From Antedon mediterranea (Eukaryota > Echinodermata > Crinoidea > Comatulida > Antedonidae): 64,000 nt of DNA. Under the pieces are notes generated by a model. The model searched no databases, was not told where the DNA came from, and was given only the letters and a program-made list of their open reading frames with translations. Shown here piece by piece: positions 47,028-57,563 of the stretch (the stretch's first letter is position 1; each line of letters opens with the position of its first letter). The position numbers and the translations under genes are program-made. The stretch lies in NCBI RefSeq assembly GCF_964355755.1, contig NC_092673.1:29889001-29953000 (forward strand), given 5' to 3'.

Positions 47028-48059
47028 TTACGGTTCCTGCTCCTCGATGATTGTTAGTGGATCCAGATCAAACCTGTTGTTAGACATTCCAGATTTAATT
47101 GAAGATTTTCCATCTAATGTTAATGATGTGCTAGTCAACTGGATGTCCGCCGGTTGCTGCTTATTTGAAATCCATTCCCAAACTCGCAAATTGTTATCCT
47201 GCTCTTCTTCGTCGAAAAGTCTCTTTTCTAGATTTTCTACCGTCAATGGACTAACTAATTCTAGATCACATTCCTCGTGGTCATACTGTTTTTCCCACGG
47301 AGCTAACTTTTCTCTTTTTTTATTCCGTTTATTAACATTTTCGCTAGTTCTCTGATCATCATTATACACATAAGCAAGATTATTTTTAAATCTGTAATCG
47401 CTGCTACTACTTGACAATACGTCACTTTCGTTTTGTCTGTCATAATCAAATGCTCCAATGTTTTGAGAAGTGCTTCGTAATCCGACGTTTCGACCATATA
47501 AAAAGTTAGACGGTTGAATATTGTTTCTACGAGTGACGTAGCTAAATCCTGCTGTATTTATACTATATTGTCTATCACGTCTTTGTATCGTTTGAAGCGC
47601 TGAAGAACGCCGAGGTTTTTCAAAGGCAGAATGCCCGACCGTCTGTGGTCTAGTTAAAAATCCAGAAGGAGAACTGTCATGATTTGCTGGTTGTAAATGT
47701 TTGCTATCGACTGGAAACGACGCACGGCGAAACCTGTTGTCAGGGGAGTCATCGCAGAATGTCAGACTAGAACCAGGTAAAGGTAACCGCGATGAATCAA
47801 ACCTTTTGCCATTTGAATAATCCATATTAACAATGTTTACCTGATTCCTTGGATTAGTTATTCCAATTCGTTTTCTTGCTTCTAAATAACAACTTGATTC
47901 AGATAATCTTCGATGATGTGGCGATGACAGTTTTTGTTGAATTCCATTAACTTTTTGTCTAGATCTTATTGGTGGAAACAAAGTTGCCTGGTAACCACGT
48001 GACAGTTTCTTCTCTTCCCATTGTGGACCATAATCAACTGATTCCTTGTAAGGATACAT
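47028..48059 (-). CDS. Intronless ORF, hypothetical 343-aa protein
   Basis: An uninterrupted minus-strand ORF far longer than chance in this AT-rich DNA and not made of repeats. Composition is polar, rich in Ser, Arg and Asn, and mostly predicted disordered by eye, with no signal peptide or membrane segment. Residues 225-310 look most structured: KKREKLAPWEKQYDHEECDL, then ELVSPLTVENLEKRLFDEEE and NNLRVWEWISNKQQ, suggesting an amphipathic helix region. I do not recognise the family. Basic-serine stretches (RRASF, RRSS) could be phosphorylation sites. It could be a whole gene or a long terminal exon; its in-frame ATG at 48059 has no obvious acceptor directly upstream. It ends close to a MITE family 3 copy. 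Confidence 0.7.
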   Translation of the reverse strand: MYPYKESVDYGPQWEEKKLSRGYQATLFPPIRSRQKVNGIQQKLSSPHHRRLSESSCYLEARKRIGITNPRNQVNIVNMDYSNGKRFDSSRLPLPGSSLTFCDDSPDNRFRRASFPVDSKHLQPANHDSSPSGFLTRPQTVGHSAFEKPRRSSALQTIQRRDRQYSINTAGFSYVTRRNNIQPSNFLYGRNVGLRSTSQNIGAFDYDRQNESDVLSSSSSDYRFKNNLAYVYNDDQRTSENVNKRNKKREKLAPWEKQYDHEECDLELVSPLTVENLEKRLFDEEEQDNNLRVWEWISNKQQPADIQLTSTSLTLDGKSSIKSGMSNNRFDLDPLTIIEEQEP

Positions 48060-49005
48060 ACTGCGTAAGATACTGGATTATACATGAAAGCAAATCAATT
48101 GAAACGACAAAAACGACTCAGAGCACGAACTGTTTTGTGATCTTCACTCGCCTGCTGTTGCTTTTATCAATAGATACAAGAGTCTATTGATCATTCGAAT
48201 GATTCGTGTAACATGCATAAACTGAACTTTAAACTAATAACGCTGAACCATTACAAACATTAAGTGTTGTTAAAGTGGGTAGTTTAAATATTGACCATGT
48301 CTAGTTAAACTAGACTACCGTAACCCACGGAATACGGGGCGTAAAATAAAATTTGTGAACCTAAAAACTAAAAAGAAGTATACCGATTTCCATTATTTAT
48401 TCGGTTACATCGGCGATCTTAAATTAAAGATATAATTTTGTTTTTAAAGAAAGATCGGTAACTTCTAGATAGATAGAGTATTAAATGTTCTTTTCAGAAA
48501 AGTTACGATTGATCCATTTTAAAATGTGATAAACGGCTCCCCGTACTTAACTGAATTTCGTTATCTAGCATTTTAGTGTTGTCCTGTAAGCCTGGTAATA
48601 AGTACATGCATTACTACTATTGGAATCCCACGTACTAATCTAAATCATTGTATATTTTATGATAAAACAAATGGTGTAAAATGTGTGCATATGTGCCTAA
48701 AGCCTTTTAAATTTGACATGACACATATGTGTCTTACTGTTTTGTGCCAAGTTATTTTATAGGCCCAATTATTACCACTTTATAATTTAAAGTTTTTCAA
48801 TGTAATATGTTGAATGTAGATATTATAGGCTTACTTTTCGTTATGTTTTTTTTTAACTGAAAAATATACGAAGATAATAGATTATTCATTTTCAGTATTA
48901 GTAGAGTGTAGTGTGACGTGTAGTAGCAGCTGCAATAATGTAAACTTTAGCCAAGCTATTGAGGGCGCTCGACCGATTCCGGGAGAACGTGTTGTCGTCG
49001 TGATG
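48060..49005. other. Intergenic region ending in a probable RABEPK 5' UTR exon
   Basis: Divergent spacer between the hypothetical 343-aa gene and RABEPK. A donor at 49005|49006 (gtgATG|gtaaac) would splice to the acceptor before 49449, defining a non-coding first exon that ends at 49005. The exon's final ATG opens a short upstream reading frame. I see no TATA box. Confidence 0.5.
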
Positions 49006-49453
49006 GTAAACAATAAGTTGTTTTATTTTACAAAGTGTAATTAAAGTAATACGATCAACGAATCGTGATGAAATGCAGTATTTTTCAAAAAGCCTAATAT
49101 GTTATTTTTATACCTTACCTAGCACCAGGTCTATCTATGAACTAGCTATAGCGCAAAGCATTATAGAGGGCCTAGTTAGAGGCCTACCTAGCTAGGCTAG
49201 CAGCTGCCCGGACTGTACTGCCTGCAGTTTTTAGGAAGATGAGGCTAGGCAAGCAGGCCTAGGGCCTAGTCCTAGCTAATTTTGTAATATGCGGCTGAGA
49301 TGGGTATGGCAACTGTGGTATCTGTACAGCTTAAGCCAGGCTAGATGGCCCGAGATAGCCCAGTCATACGTCTCCTGCCCCTAATTTTTAAAATTACAAT
49401 GAAAAAGATTGGACATTGATTGATTGTGTTATGATATTTATATTTTAGATGAG

Positions 49454-52400
49454 ATGGAGCTGCATCCAATTCTAGAGGCAGATGATGTACCAAACTATGA
49501 TATGTGGTATGTGTTGTCTCCTCGTGGTGAGCCACCTAGTATGCGTGTTGGACACACATGTATCTTTGTGCCCGAAAACAAAGAATCTTCATCTAAACTA
49601 TTGATTGTGGGCGGAGCAAATCCAAATGGATCCTTTTCTGAAACATATTTTTTAGACTTTAGTAAGTTGTCTTTAGTAAGCTCTGTCTACACGGTGTCTG
49701 ATCATTTCGGCCGCCAGTCATTTCGGCCGCCGGTTATGGAATTGCCAAATTCATGAAACGCCAAAAAGGACAAAATATGTATTGTTAATTTCGGCCGCCA
49801 GAATTGTAATTATTCTTGAATATGTATGACACGCCATGTGTGTTTAAATGTTAATATTTTACTAGGCCTAAATACTGTATTAAAAAGCCGAATCGGTGGT
49901 CTTCAATTCCAGAAACAGCAGTGATATTATAGCGTGCACATTGCCATCACTACAGTGAATATTAATGATATTTTTTTAATAAGAAGGAGGTGATGCTGAA
50001 GTTTTTTTTATGTGCCAGTCAAAAACACTTGACTTGATTCATAAAACACATTTTTACAAAGCACACGCATCTTCGGGACTTGTAAAATAAATAAAAAAAT
50101 AAACATTAAATCAATATTCATTTTGACCAAAATATTCAGACGGTAAAATACCGTAACTAATATAACTTTAAATCTATGCCTACGGCAAAAACAAAATGTA
50201 TTTAGCCCATTGCACAACTGATCTCTAGTTTAAATGACCATAGTTCTCTGTGGCGTTCCATAGACTTGATAAAGTTATTTTTTTTCACTGTAATACTGTA
50301 CAGTTAATGAGTTATTTCTGGCTATTTCAATTTGGCGCGCCATACCTGGCGGCCGAAATGATCATGCCATATTTTGTCCTTTTTGGAGTTTCATGAATTT
50401 GGGCGTTCCATAACCGGCGGCCGAAATGATTGGCGGCCGAAATGCACTGTGACCGTCTACACTATCAAACTTTGTGATAAAAAAAATGTGATGTGGCCAT
50501 ATATATGGACACAATGGTGTCAAATGTGTGCATATTACTATCATATTTGGGAAACCTTTCACACTTTTTTTGTCACAACAGCTTGATAGTGTGGATAGAG
50601 CTTTTCTGTAGATTCGGAATTGTAGGTTAAATTGCTTATTTTAAGGATGCTTTGATGCCTTTTTTAGTCCTATTTTCCCGGTCTTTTATTTTTTTTGTCT
50701 TAAGTGCATTGAGGCTTTGCATAATGTACTATATTAGTATTATTAAATAGTTTTTTAAGGTTAAAAATTCTTTTCTACTCTTTATTTAACTGATGGTGTA
50801 TATTTCTTTTCATAGAGAAATATGAGTGGGACATACCAGAATTAAAAGGTTTACAAGCACGGTATGAGCACACAACATGGCTAACAGATAATAACGTATA
50901 TGTGTTTGGTGGTGCTGACATGAATGGTAATCTCAATACTATTCAGAAACTAGACTTGGGTGAGTATGCTGATATTTTTATACGATATTTTTATGTGATA
51001 AGTGAGCAAATGCAATTTCCAGTTTATTTGGACAATAAAAGTTATCTGTATCTGTATCTGTTAAAATATGGAGTTTAAGCCATACTGGTCACAGCTGCGC
51101 TCCCAACAGTTTTAATTGATTTGGTAGTTAGAATGTTATTATCAAATGGCTGAGCGGTTAATGCAGGGGCGCAGTTTACCATTCCTAAAAGAACCAACAA
51201 TATTATCAGCATGGGTTCGAGGCCAACTCGCTCCTAGTTCTGGTGGTGGAACTAGTCTTCTCGGATAAGGACTATAGACCGTAGGTCCAGTGTACACAAC
51301 TTTAAAGAACCCAGTTCATCAGTCAAGACAAGTAGGGGGTTACCGCGGTAAACTATTTGATAGGACAGTGATTAATTTACTATTGCTAATTCTTAGCCAC
51401 ATGTGCCTAAAGACATTTTTTTTAAAAATATGTAATGTAAAAATAAGAATTAAGTATTAATATAATAAATTTATATAAGTTTATAGCTTTTATCTAGCCG
51501 ACATTCGGGCACTGAATGCTTCTCAGTATTCCGTACGAGAGTGATGTGACACTTTTTTAATTGTTTTTAATTTATCTGTTTTTATATATCTCAGAGCAAA
51601 CATAATGTTTATGTATATTTTATATGCAAATGACAATAAATGGTTCAAGTCATTTTCCACTGATAAATGAATGAATGTTTTGTTCAGATACTGATTTATG
51701 GACAACACCTGTCCTGTCTGGTATCCCTCCAAGTCCTCGCACCTGTCACGCGCATGCAACAGCTAATAATATGATGTATGTGATTGGAGGAGGTGAAACA
51801 GGTGCTGAACCAGTAGCTGACAGACAACTTCATGTTTTCGACTCAAGTAAGTCCGTTTGTGTGGGTTTTGCTAAAATCTTTCAACTTTCAATAATTTAGA
51901 TCCTTCATGGTCTATGCTTCAAAGGAATATAGAAAGGAAATTGACCCTCCCTAAAGATACTGTTACAATAAACACATAAACTTCTATTTCTGTGTAGTGC
52001 AGTAAAACCCCTATTAAGGGGACACCTTCAGGACCCATCAAAATGTTACCTGAATAGAAATCATAATATGGTGTTAAAACATTAACGCACCATTTCCATT
52101 TGCTTCATTTTCAAGGGATACCTTGGTATTTTTAAAGGATACCTTGGTATTTTCAAAGGATACCTTGGTATTTTTAAAGGATACCTTGGTATTTCAAAGG
52201 ATACCTTGGTAAAGGATACCTTGGTATTTTCAAAGGATACCATTCATATTTTCAAATGATACCTTGGTATTTTTAAAGTATACCTTGGTATTTTCAAAGG
52301 ATACCTTGGTATTTTTAAAGGATACCTTGGTATTTTTAAAGGATACCTTGGAATTTTCAAATGATACCTTGGTAAAGGATACCTTGGTGTTTTCAAAGGA

Positions 52401-55400
52401 TACCATTCATATTTTCAAATGATACCTTGGTATTTTCAAAGGATACCTTGGTATTTTCAAAGGATACCTTGGTATTTTCAAAGGATACCTTGGTAAAGGA
52501 TACCCTGGTGTTTTCAAAGGATACCTTGGTATTTTCAAAGGATACCTTGGTATTTTCAAAGGATATCTTGGTATTTTCAAAGGATACCTTGGTAAAGGAT
52601 ACCTTGGTATTTTCAAAGGATACCTTGGTATTTTTTAAAGAATACCTTGGTATTTTTAAAGGATGCCTTGGTATTTTCAAGGAATAACTTGGTCTTTTCA
52701 AAGGATACCTTGGTATTTTTAAAGGATACCTTGGTATTTTCAAAGGATACCTTGGTAAATGATACCTTGGTATTTTCAAAGAATACCATTCATATTTTCA
52801 AATGATACCTTGGTATTTTCAAATGATACCTTGGTATTTTCAAAGGATACCTTAGTATTTTTAAGGGATACCTTGGTATTTTTAAGGGATACCTTCGTAT
52901 TTTCAAGGGATACCTTGGTATTTTCAAGGGATACCTTGGTATTTTCAAAGGATACCTTGGTATTTTCAATGGATACCTTGGTAATTTCAAGGGATACCTT
53001 GGTATTTTCAAAGGATGCCTTGGTTATATTAAAGGATACCTTGGTAAAGAATACCTTGGTATTTTCAAAGGATACATTGGTAAAGAATACCTTGGTAATT
53101 TTAAAGGATACCTTGATATTTTTAAAGCATACCTTGGTATTTTTAAAGCATACCTTGGTATTTTCAAGGGATACCTTGGTATTTTCACAGATTTGTGTCA
53201 TGGTGGTGATTGTGTTTAATCTACAATAGATTATTTAAAGCATTGACTTATTAGAAAGGAGGTGATTTCCTGGTTCCGTATGTTATTAAATTCCCAGTAC
53301 CTGCTTCCTTCTTCTCACCATACTGTCATAATACTATAACACTACATGGCATTGACCAAGATTTTATGTTGGTACCTGTACTCACAAGATTGTGGAGGAA
53401 AGTTTACAAACCACTGGTACCTAATTATTACGAAGAATAAAATAAACTTTTATTATTCAATTTTCAATATTAAAGATTATTTATTATTTAATAAAATATA
53501 AGTGTAATATATTTTATTTCAAAATAGCGATTAATAACTGATTGGATAAGCAGAGGTTATGATTAATAACTGATTGGATAAGCAGAGGGAATGATAAGAG
53601 ATATTTTACTCCTGGTAGAAAATAGAGAGATTCAATTTTTATTAAATACCTTACTATATTACTAATCTATTGGAAACAGATAAAATGAATGTTTGGTGCA
53701 CAATAGACTTGTCTGTATTTATTGTCTTTTTTTATGTTTTTCCACCTGTTGATGTTTCGATTTTTGTCTGTAAGTAAGTAATATACGTATGAAATGCCAT
53801 ATGTGCCAAAGTAATAATCTTTTTACTAATATTAAGTCAAATCTCCGTCTGATTAGGTGTACAAGTACACAAATAACAAATTTATTTTTCATGTTTTTAA
53901 CTTGTTTCTTAAAAGAAACATTAACATGGAGTCAACCAAAGACCAATGGAAAACCCCCAAAGGCAAGACATGGTCATGTGATGGTTGTTATTGGCAACAA
54001 ATTGTTCCTCCACGGCGGAATGTCCCGAAACACTTTCTTTGATGACCTGCATGAATTAAATTTAAGTGAGTATTTTATTTCATATAGTTTCATTTTCATT
54101 TAATAAATATTGAAAATTATTTTAAGTAAGGATGGCCATTGAGTCGAAAGTTTCACTTTAATGTTTAACGTTATTTCAATACTGTATTGTCTGTATCTGT
54201 AAAAGAGCTGTACACCAGTCTCGTGAATAAATAAAGTTTTTACAGTATATATGTATATACACATCAGGCACAAAACCGGCTCAGCTACAGTGATTAAGTT
54301 CACTTAGGTTGACCCTGGTCTCCCCAATTTCAGTTTTTAGTCGCGTTGAAGCGACTCTATAGTTCACTATGTCGGTCGGTCGGTCTGTCTGTCGGTCCGG
54401 TATCACTATGCGTTTTATCGCTTTCTGACCTTATCTTGATATCAGTTTAATCTAGATAAGTCAATTTTTCACAGAATATTCCTTATGGCCAGGAATCGAT
54501 GTGGTTATGTTTTCACGTTGCGTAATAAAAAATTACGCGGTCTACGCACGATTTAACGAAATCACGTTTGTAATCATATCTTCACAACCATGAATCACAA
54601 TTAAATAAAATTTGGTACTCATAAATTTCAGGGCATAAATCATCATATGGCAATACAATTACGTGCGTAGCACATGTAACGCATGCGTACGCGCGCTTAA
54701 AATTTTCAAAATTTATTTTTCGATGAAATAAGAGTACGTTTCAGGCAATTTTAAGCGTTTACAAAATTGCCATGAGTGCGCAGATTTTTGCGCGCGTTAA
54801 ATGTTGTTGCACACTCTTTTTGCCCGATTTCTGTTTTCTTGACTTACTTTTCAACTCAAAATTACGTTATACGAGCAAGTCAAAAGTGACAGGCTACGCA
54901 CGTGTAAATTAAAAAAATATAACTGTTTTTAAACATTTCAACATTTTTAAACATGTTCAGTAATTTCGGTCAGTTGGTAGGTTGGTCGGTCGGTCGGTAA
55001 ACACTAAGCACGCGACTGCAGCCATCTATATGGCCTTGTTTTTGTATTATGTATATACTCAAATAGACCAAATAAATGATGAAATGAAATGAAATTAATT
55101 CCAAACCGCCCGGTGCTATACTGAAATTTAATTAATTAATTTGAAACGATAAAGATGAGGAAATCTGTTAGAATGAGAAAAGTAAAATTTAATTAATCTG
55201 TATTCTAGCAATTTAAATTGTTATTTAGAAACACTGACATGGAAACAAGTACGTTGTAAAGGAGATATCCCATCAGGCCGAGCAGCTCATGCAGCCGTAT
55301 CCTATGGCAACCATATCATCATCTCTTGTGGCATGAATCATACTGGTGCGATGGATGATTTGTACCACTACAATACAGGTAATTATAATAAAACAATTTT

Positions 55401-56062
55401 TTATTCAGAATCGAAATTTGAACATTCATTTAAATTCTTACTTATTAAAAAAATTTTTGTCTTGTTTTAATACTGTTTTCTTAAGTTCTTAAATTACTTG
55501 TCCCATAGAGGTTCACTATATATCTCTTTGATTGTCCATAGATACATCAAGATGGACAAAACTTAATATAGAAGGAGCACCCCCATCTTGTCGTTTGGAT
55601 CATTCCATGTGCATTATAGAATGGAAGTACAAACAAAAGAAAGAAAAAGCAAATTCAGAACATTCCATTATGAATCAGGTGAATTCAGATTGTGCTACTA
55701 ACACTCCTCAAATTCAAAAATTGACACTCAGTGACGATCGCATAAAAGTTGAGGATGGAACTGTTGATCAAGTATCTTGTGCCAATAGTGTGACGGAAAG
55801 TGACACAGAAGATGTCTTACCACAAGAAAATGCCTCAACTGGTGCTTCTGCAGATGTTGCCTCTTTCTCGCCACCTGGAGCTGCGGCGGCCAATGAAATT
55901 GATGTAACTGAGCAAACTATAGAGGGATGTGAAATAGTTTCTAATACAAAAGCTAGTTCGTTAGATGGCAGTTGTATGATGCTGCTTATGTGTGGTGGTA
56001 TGGACACCCAAGGAGAGATCTTTGATGATACGTTAGTTTTAAGACTTAACCTACCAACTTGA
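49454..56062 (+). CDS. RABEPK: Rab9 effector protein with kelch motifs (p40-like)
   Basis: Six coding exons: 49454-49661, 50816-50959, 51688-51846, 53916-54065, 55229-55378 and 55542-56062; 443 aa. The human protein is about 372; the excess is a Glu/Ser/Thr-rich insertion in the last exon between CIIEWKYK and LLMCGGM. The N-terminus MELHPILEADD, WYVLSPRGEPP, GHTCIF and VGGANPNGSFSE match RABEPK closely, as do YEHTTW, SPRTCHAHA, GGGETGAEPV, LHVFDS, TLTWSQP, RHGHVMVVIG and RLDHSMCII. Each of coding exons 2-5 encodes about one kelch blade and all junctions are phase 1, so exons equal blades. The family protein binds Rab9-GTP and promotes endosome-to-TGN transport. A 5' UTR exon is inferred. Intron 1 carries a nested transposon and intron 3 a 1.1-kb minisatellite. 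Confidence 0.96.
49677..50603. mobile_element. MITE family 1 copy split by a younger insertion
   Basis: The left piece TAAGCTCTGTCTACAC (49677-49692) and the right piece starting GTCTACACTATCAAAC (50455-50603) together make a standard copy once the inserted element at 49693-50454 and one GTCTACAC are removed. The left end is 15 bp from the donor of RABEPK coding exon 1. Confidence 0.93.
49693..50454. mobile_element. Nested non-autonomous transposon, 762 bp, ATTTCGGCCGCC repeats, 8-bp TSD
   Basis: Bounded by identical GTCTACAC octamers (49685-49692 and 50455-50462). Ends are GGTGTCTGATCATTTCGG and, inverted, GGTCACAGTGCATTTCGG; each is followed by more copies of ATTTCGGCCGCC and then the shared 'ggttatggaa' block. 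No transposase ORF. The 8-bp duplication suits a hAT-like mobiliser, though the terminal bases are not the usual CAG. Confidence 0.93.
51140..51375 (+). mobile_element. Second SINE family with tRNA-like head and conserved invertebrate core
   Basis: A-box-like TGGCTGAGCGGTTAA (tRNA-Leu/Ser-like) and B-box-like GGGTTCGAGGCC are followed by 'ttctcggataaggactata', 'accgtaggtccagtgtac' and 'ctttaaagaaccca'. The last part resembles the core domain shared by many invertebrate SINEs (cggat..., ...aggtcc..gtgt, ...ttaaagaaccc). It lies in RABEPK intron 2 (after coding exon 2). Confidence 0.8.
52096..53190. repeat. 1.1-kb minisatellite in RABEPK intron 3, 21-bp unit
   Basis: About 50 copies of 'aaggataccttggtattttc' with variants at the T/C/A-run and several shortened 12-bp units (aaaggataccttggt). 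Long open frames on both strands are by-products of the 21-bp (divisible by three) period. Confidence 0.95.
54331..55045. repeat. Foldback-like repeat with (CGGT)n near both ends
   Basis: Begins near 'agtcgcgttgaagcgactct' and 'gtcggtcggtcggtctg'. It ends with 'ttggtcggtcggtcggtaaa', 'gcacgcgactgcagcc' and 'tatggccttg'. Interior is CpG-rich compared with its surroundings. No ORF. It lies in RABEPK intron 4. Confidence 0.65.
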
Positions 56063-57563
56063 GAGGGCAGTGGAAATCATCATCATAATTGACTAAATAG
56101 TGCCCTCATGATCCAACTTCAGTAATAGCGAATAAGGAGCATGAATTCTCATGTGAAAGAAATATGTCACAATTTTAACCTCTTTTCTTGTAATTTTGAA
56201 AGAAAAAACATTTTAAAAATAACCAATGACCCCCATTCCTTTAGAATCGGCTTGTTTTAAGCATGGGAGGTCAAGGTTCACTCAGCCATGTAGTCCATGT
56301 TTCTGAATGTTTTAGTCATATAGCTGATAAAAATATGCCATGTAGTAGCAATATATACTTCTGTATATCAATTGGTTACAAGTAGGTTAAAAGTTAAATA
56401 CTATATTAGTCCTGTACTAAATTAATGGTAATTTAAATTAATTAGTACAGTTTTGTTTTGAAATTAGTGAAAGTGAGATAGGCTTTATATTGCACCCTGG
56501 TTTTGTTTGCAAATTTAAATTAATATGATTTGGAATGTTTTTCTTAATCACCAATTTTGTAAAGGTCTATCATACCATGTTTTTCACGCTGCTGCTCTAG
56601 CCCGCTACGTCCCATTAGGACTACTCAATCAGAAGCTAAAGCAAGCAGCAGTTATAGTTCTAAGGACAGACAGTTTTGTGAAAATGGAAACTCCACTATG
56701 ATTTATTGATTCCAGCTGCTACAGTAGACCCAAAAAACGGCTGGGAAAGAGTCTATTAGGACATGTCATGCTAAAATTACAAATCCATATATTCACCGTC
56801 AGTGTCAGATATTCATTGAATTATTATCGAAACAGTCCATTAAAGTTTGTGTTTGTAATAGGATACTTCACAATTGAAATATCTAGGGTGATGAAGTGAC
56901 CCCCAGATTTGACCTTAGCAATAAAATTAACTAAAGAGAAAGAAATTGAGTATTCACTTCTGTAACAAAAAATAATATTTATTCACATATAAAAAAAGAA
57001 AAGAAACCCAAAAACCATTGTCTGACAGACAATTTAAGTATTTGTTGCTTTAAATTACATTTTTTTCAGGTAAAATAACTATAATGTGACAATAAAATGA
57101 CACATTCAAAAACATTTAAAATAAAAAATATTTTTCAATAAGCGAGCAGCGTTTTTTGTAAGAAATATTTCTTCTTTTAAATTGTTAATCTGATGTTTAT
57201 CAGCTGACTGAGCTGAGTTAGTGTATTGACATCTACTTGGATTTCATACTACCAGCTGTTTGTCTCAACATGTGTCTACCACTTTACATATTGACAATGT
57301 GTGCTATATATCAGTGACTTAACTTGATCAGGCGACTTAACATATGATCCCAACTAGGTACAGACTTGGACTCGGAGTAAAAATAAGATTCAACACAAAT
57401 AATATCAGTGGTATCTTTATCTTAATGAGTGTACATTCAATTTGGGCCTGAAACCTGTAAAGAAATCAGATTCATGAATTTTATTTCACCCCTTTTAGAA
57501 AATGAATTGTTCCATAGGCATACATGGTTTACTAACAGCTCCTCCCCCTGCACTACTTCATAA
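56063..57563. other. RABEPK 3' UTR and spacer
   Basis: Candidate poly(A) signals AATAAA at 56920-56925 and in 'gacaataaaatg' near 57090. No further gene is supported. Confidence 0.55.

Noticed and set aside
46811-47355. Plus-strand ORFs of 67 and 133 codons
   Set aside because: One lies in MITE family 3 copies; the other is antisense to the 343-aa ORF, with low-complexity Ser/Phe composition.
52393-53229. Long ORFs on both strands, repeats of KIPRYPL or FSKDTLV type
   Set aside because: By-products of a 21-bp intronic minisatellite in RABEPK.
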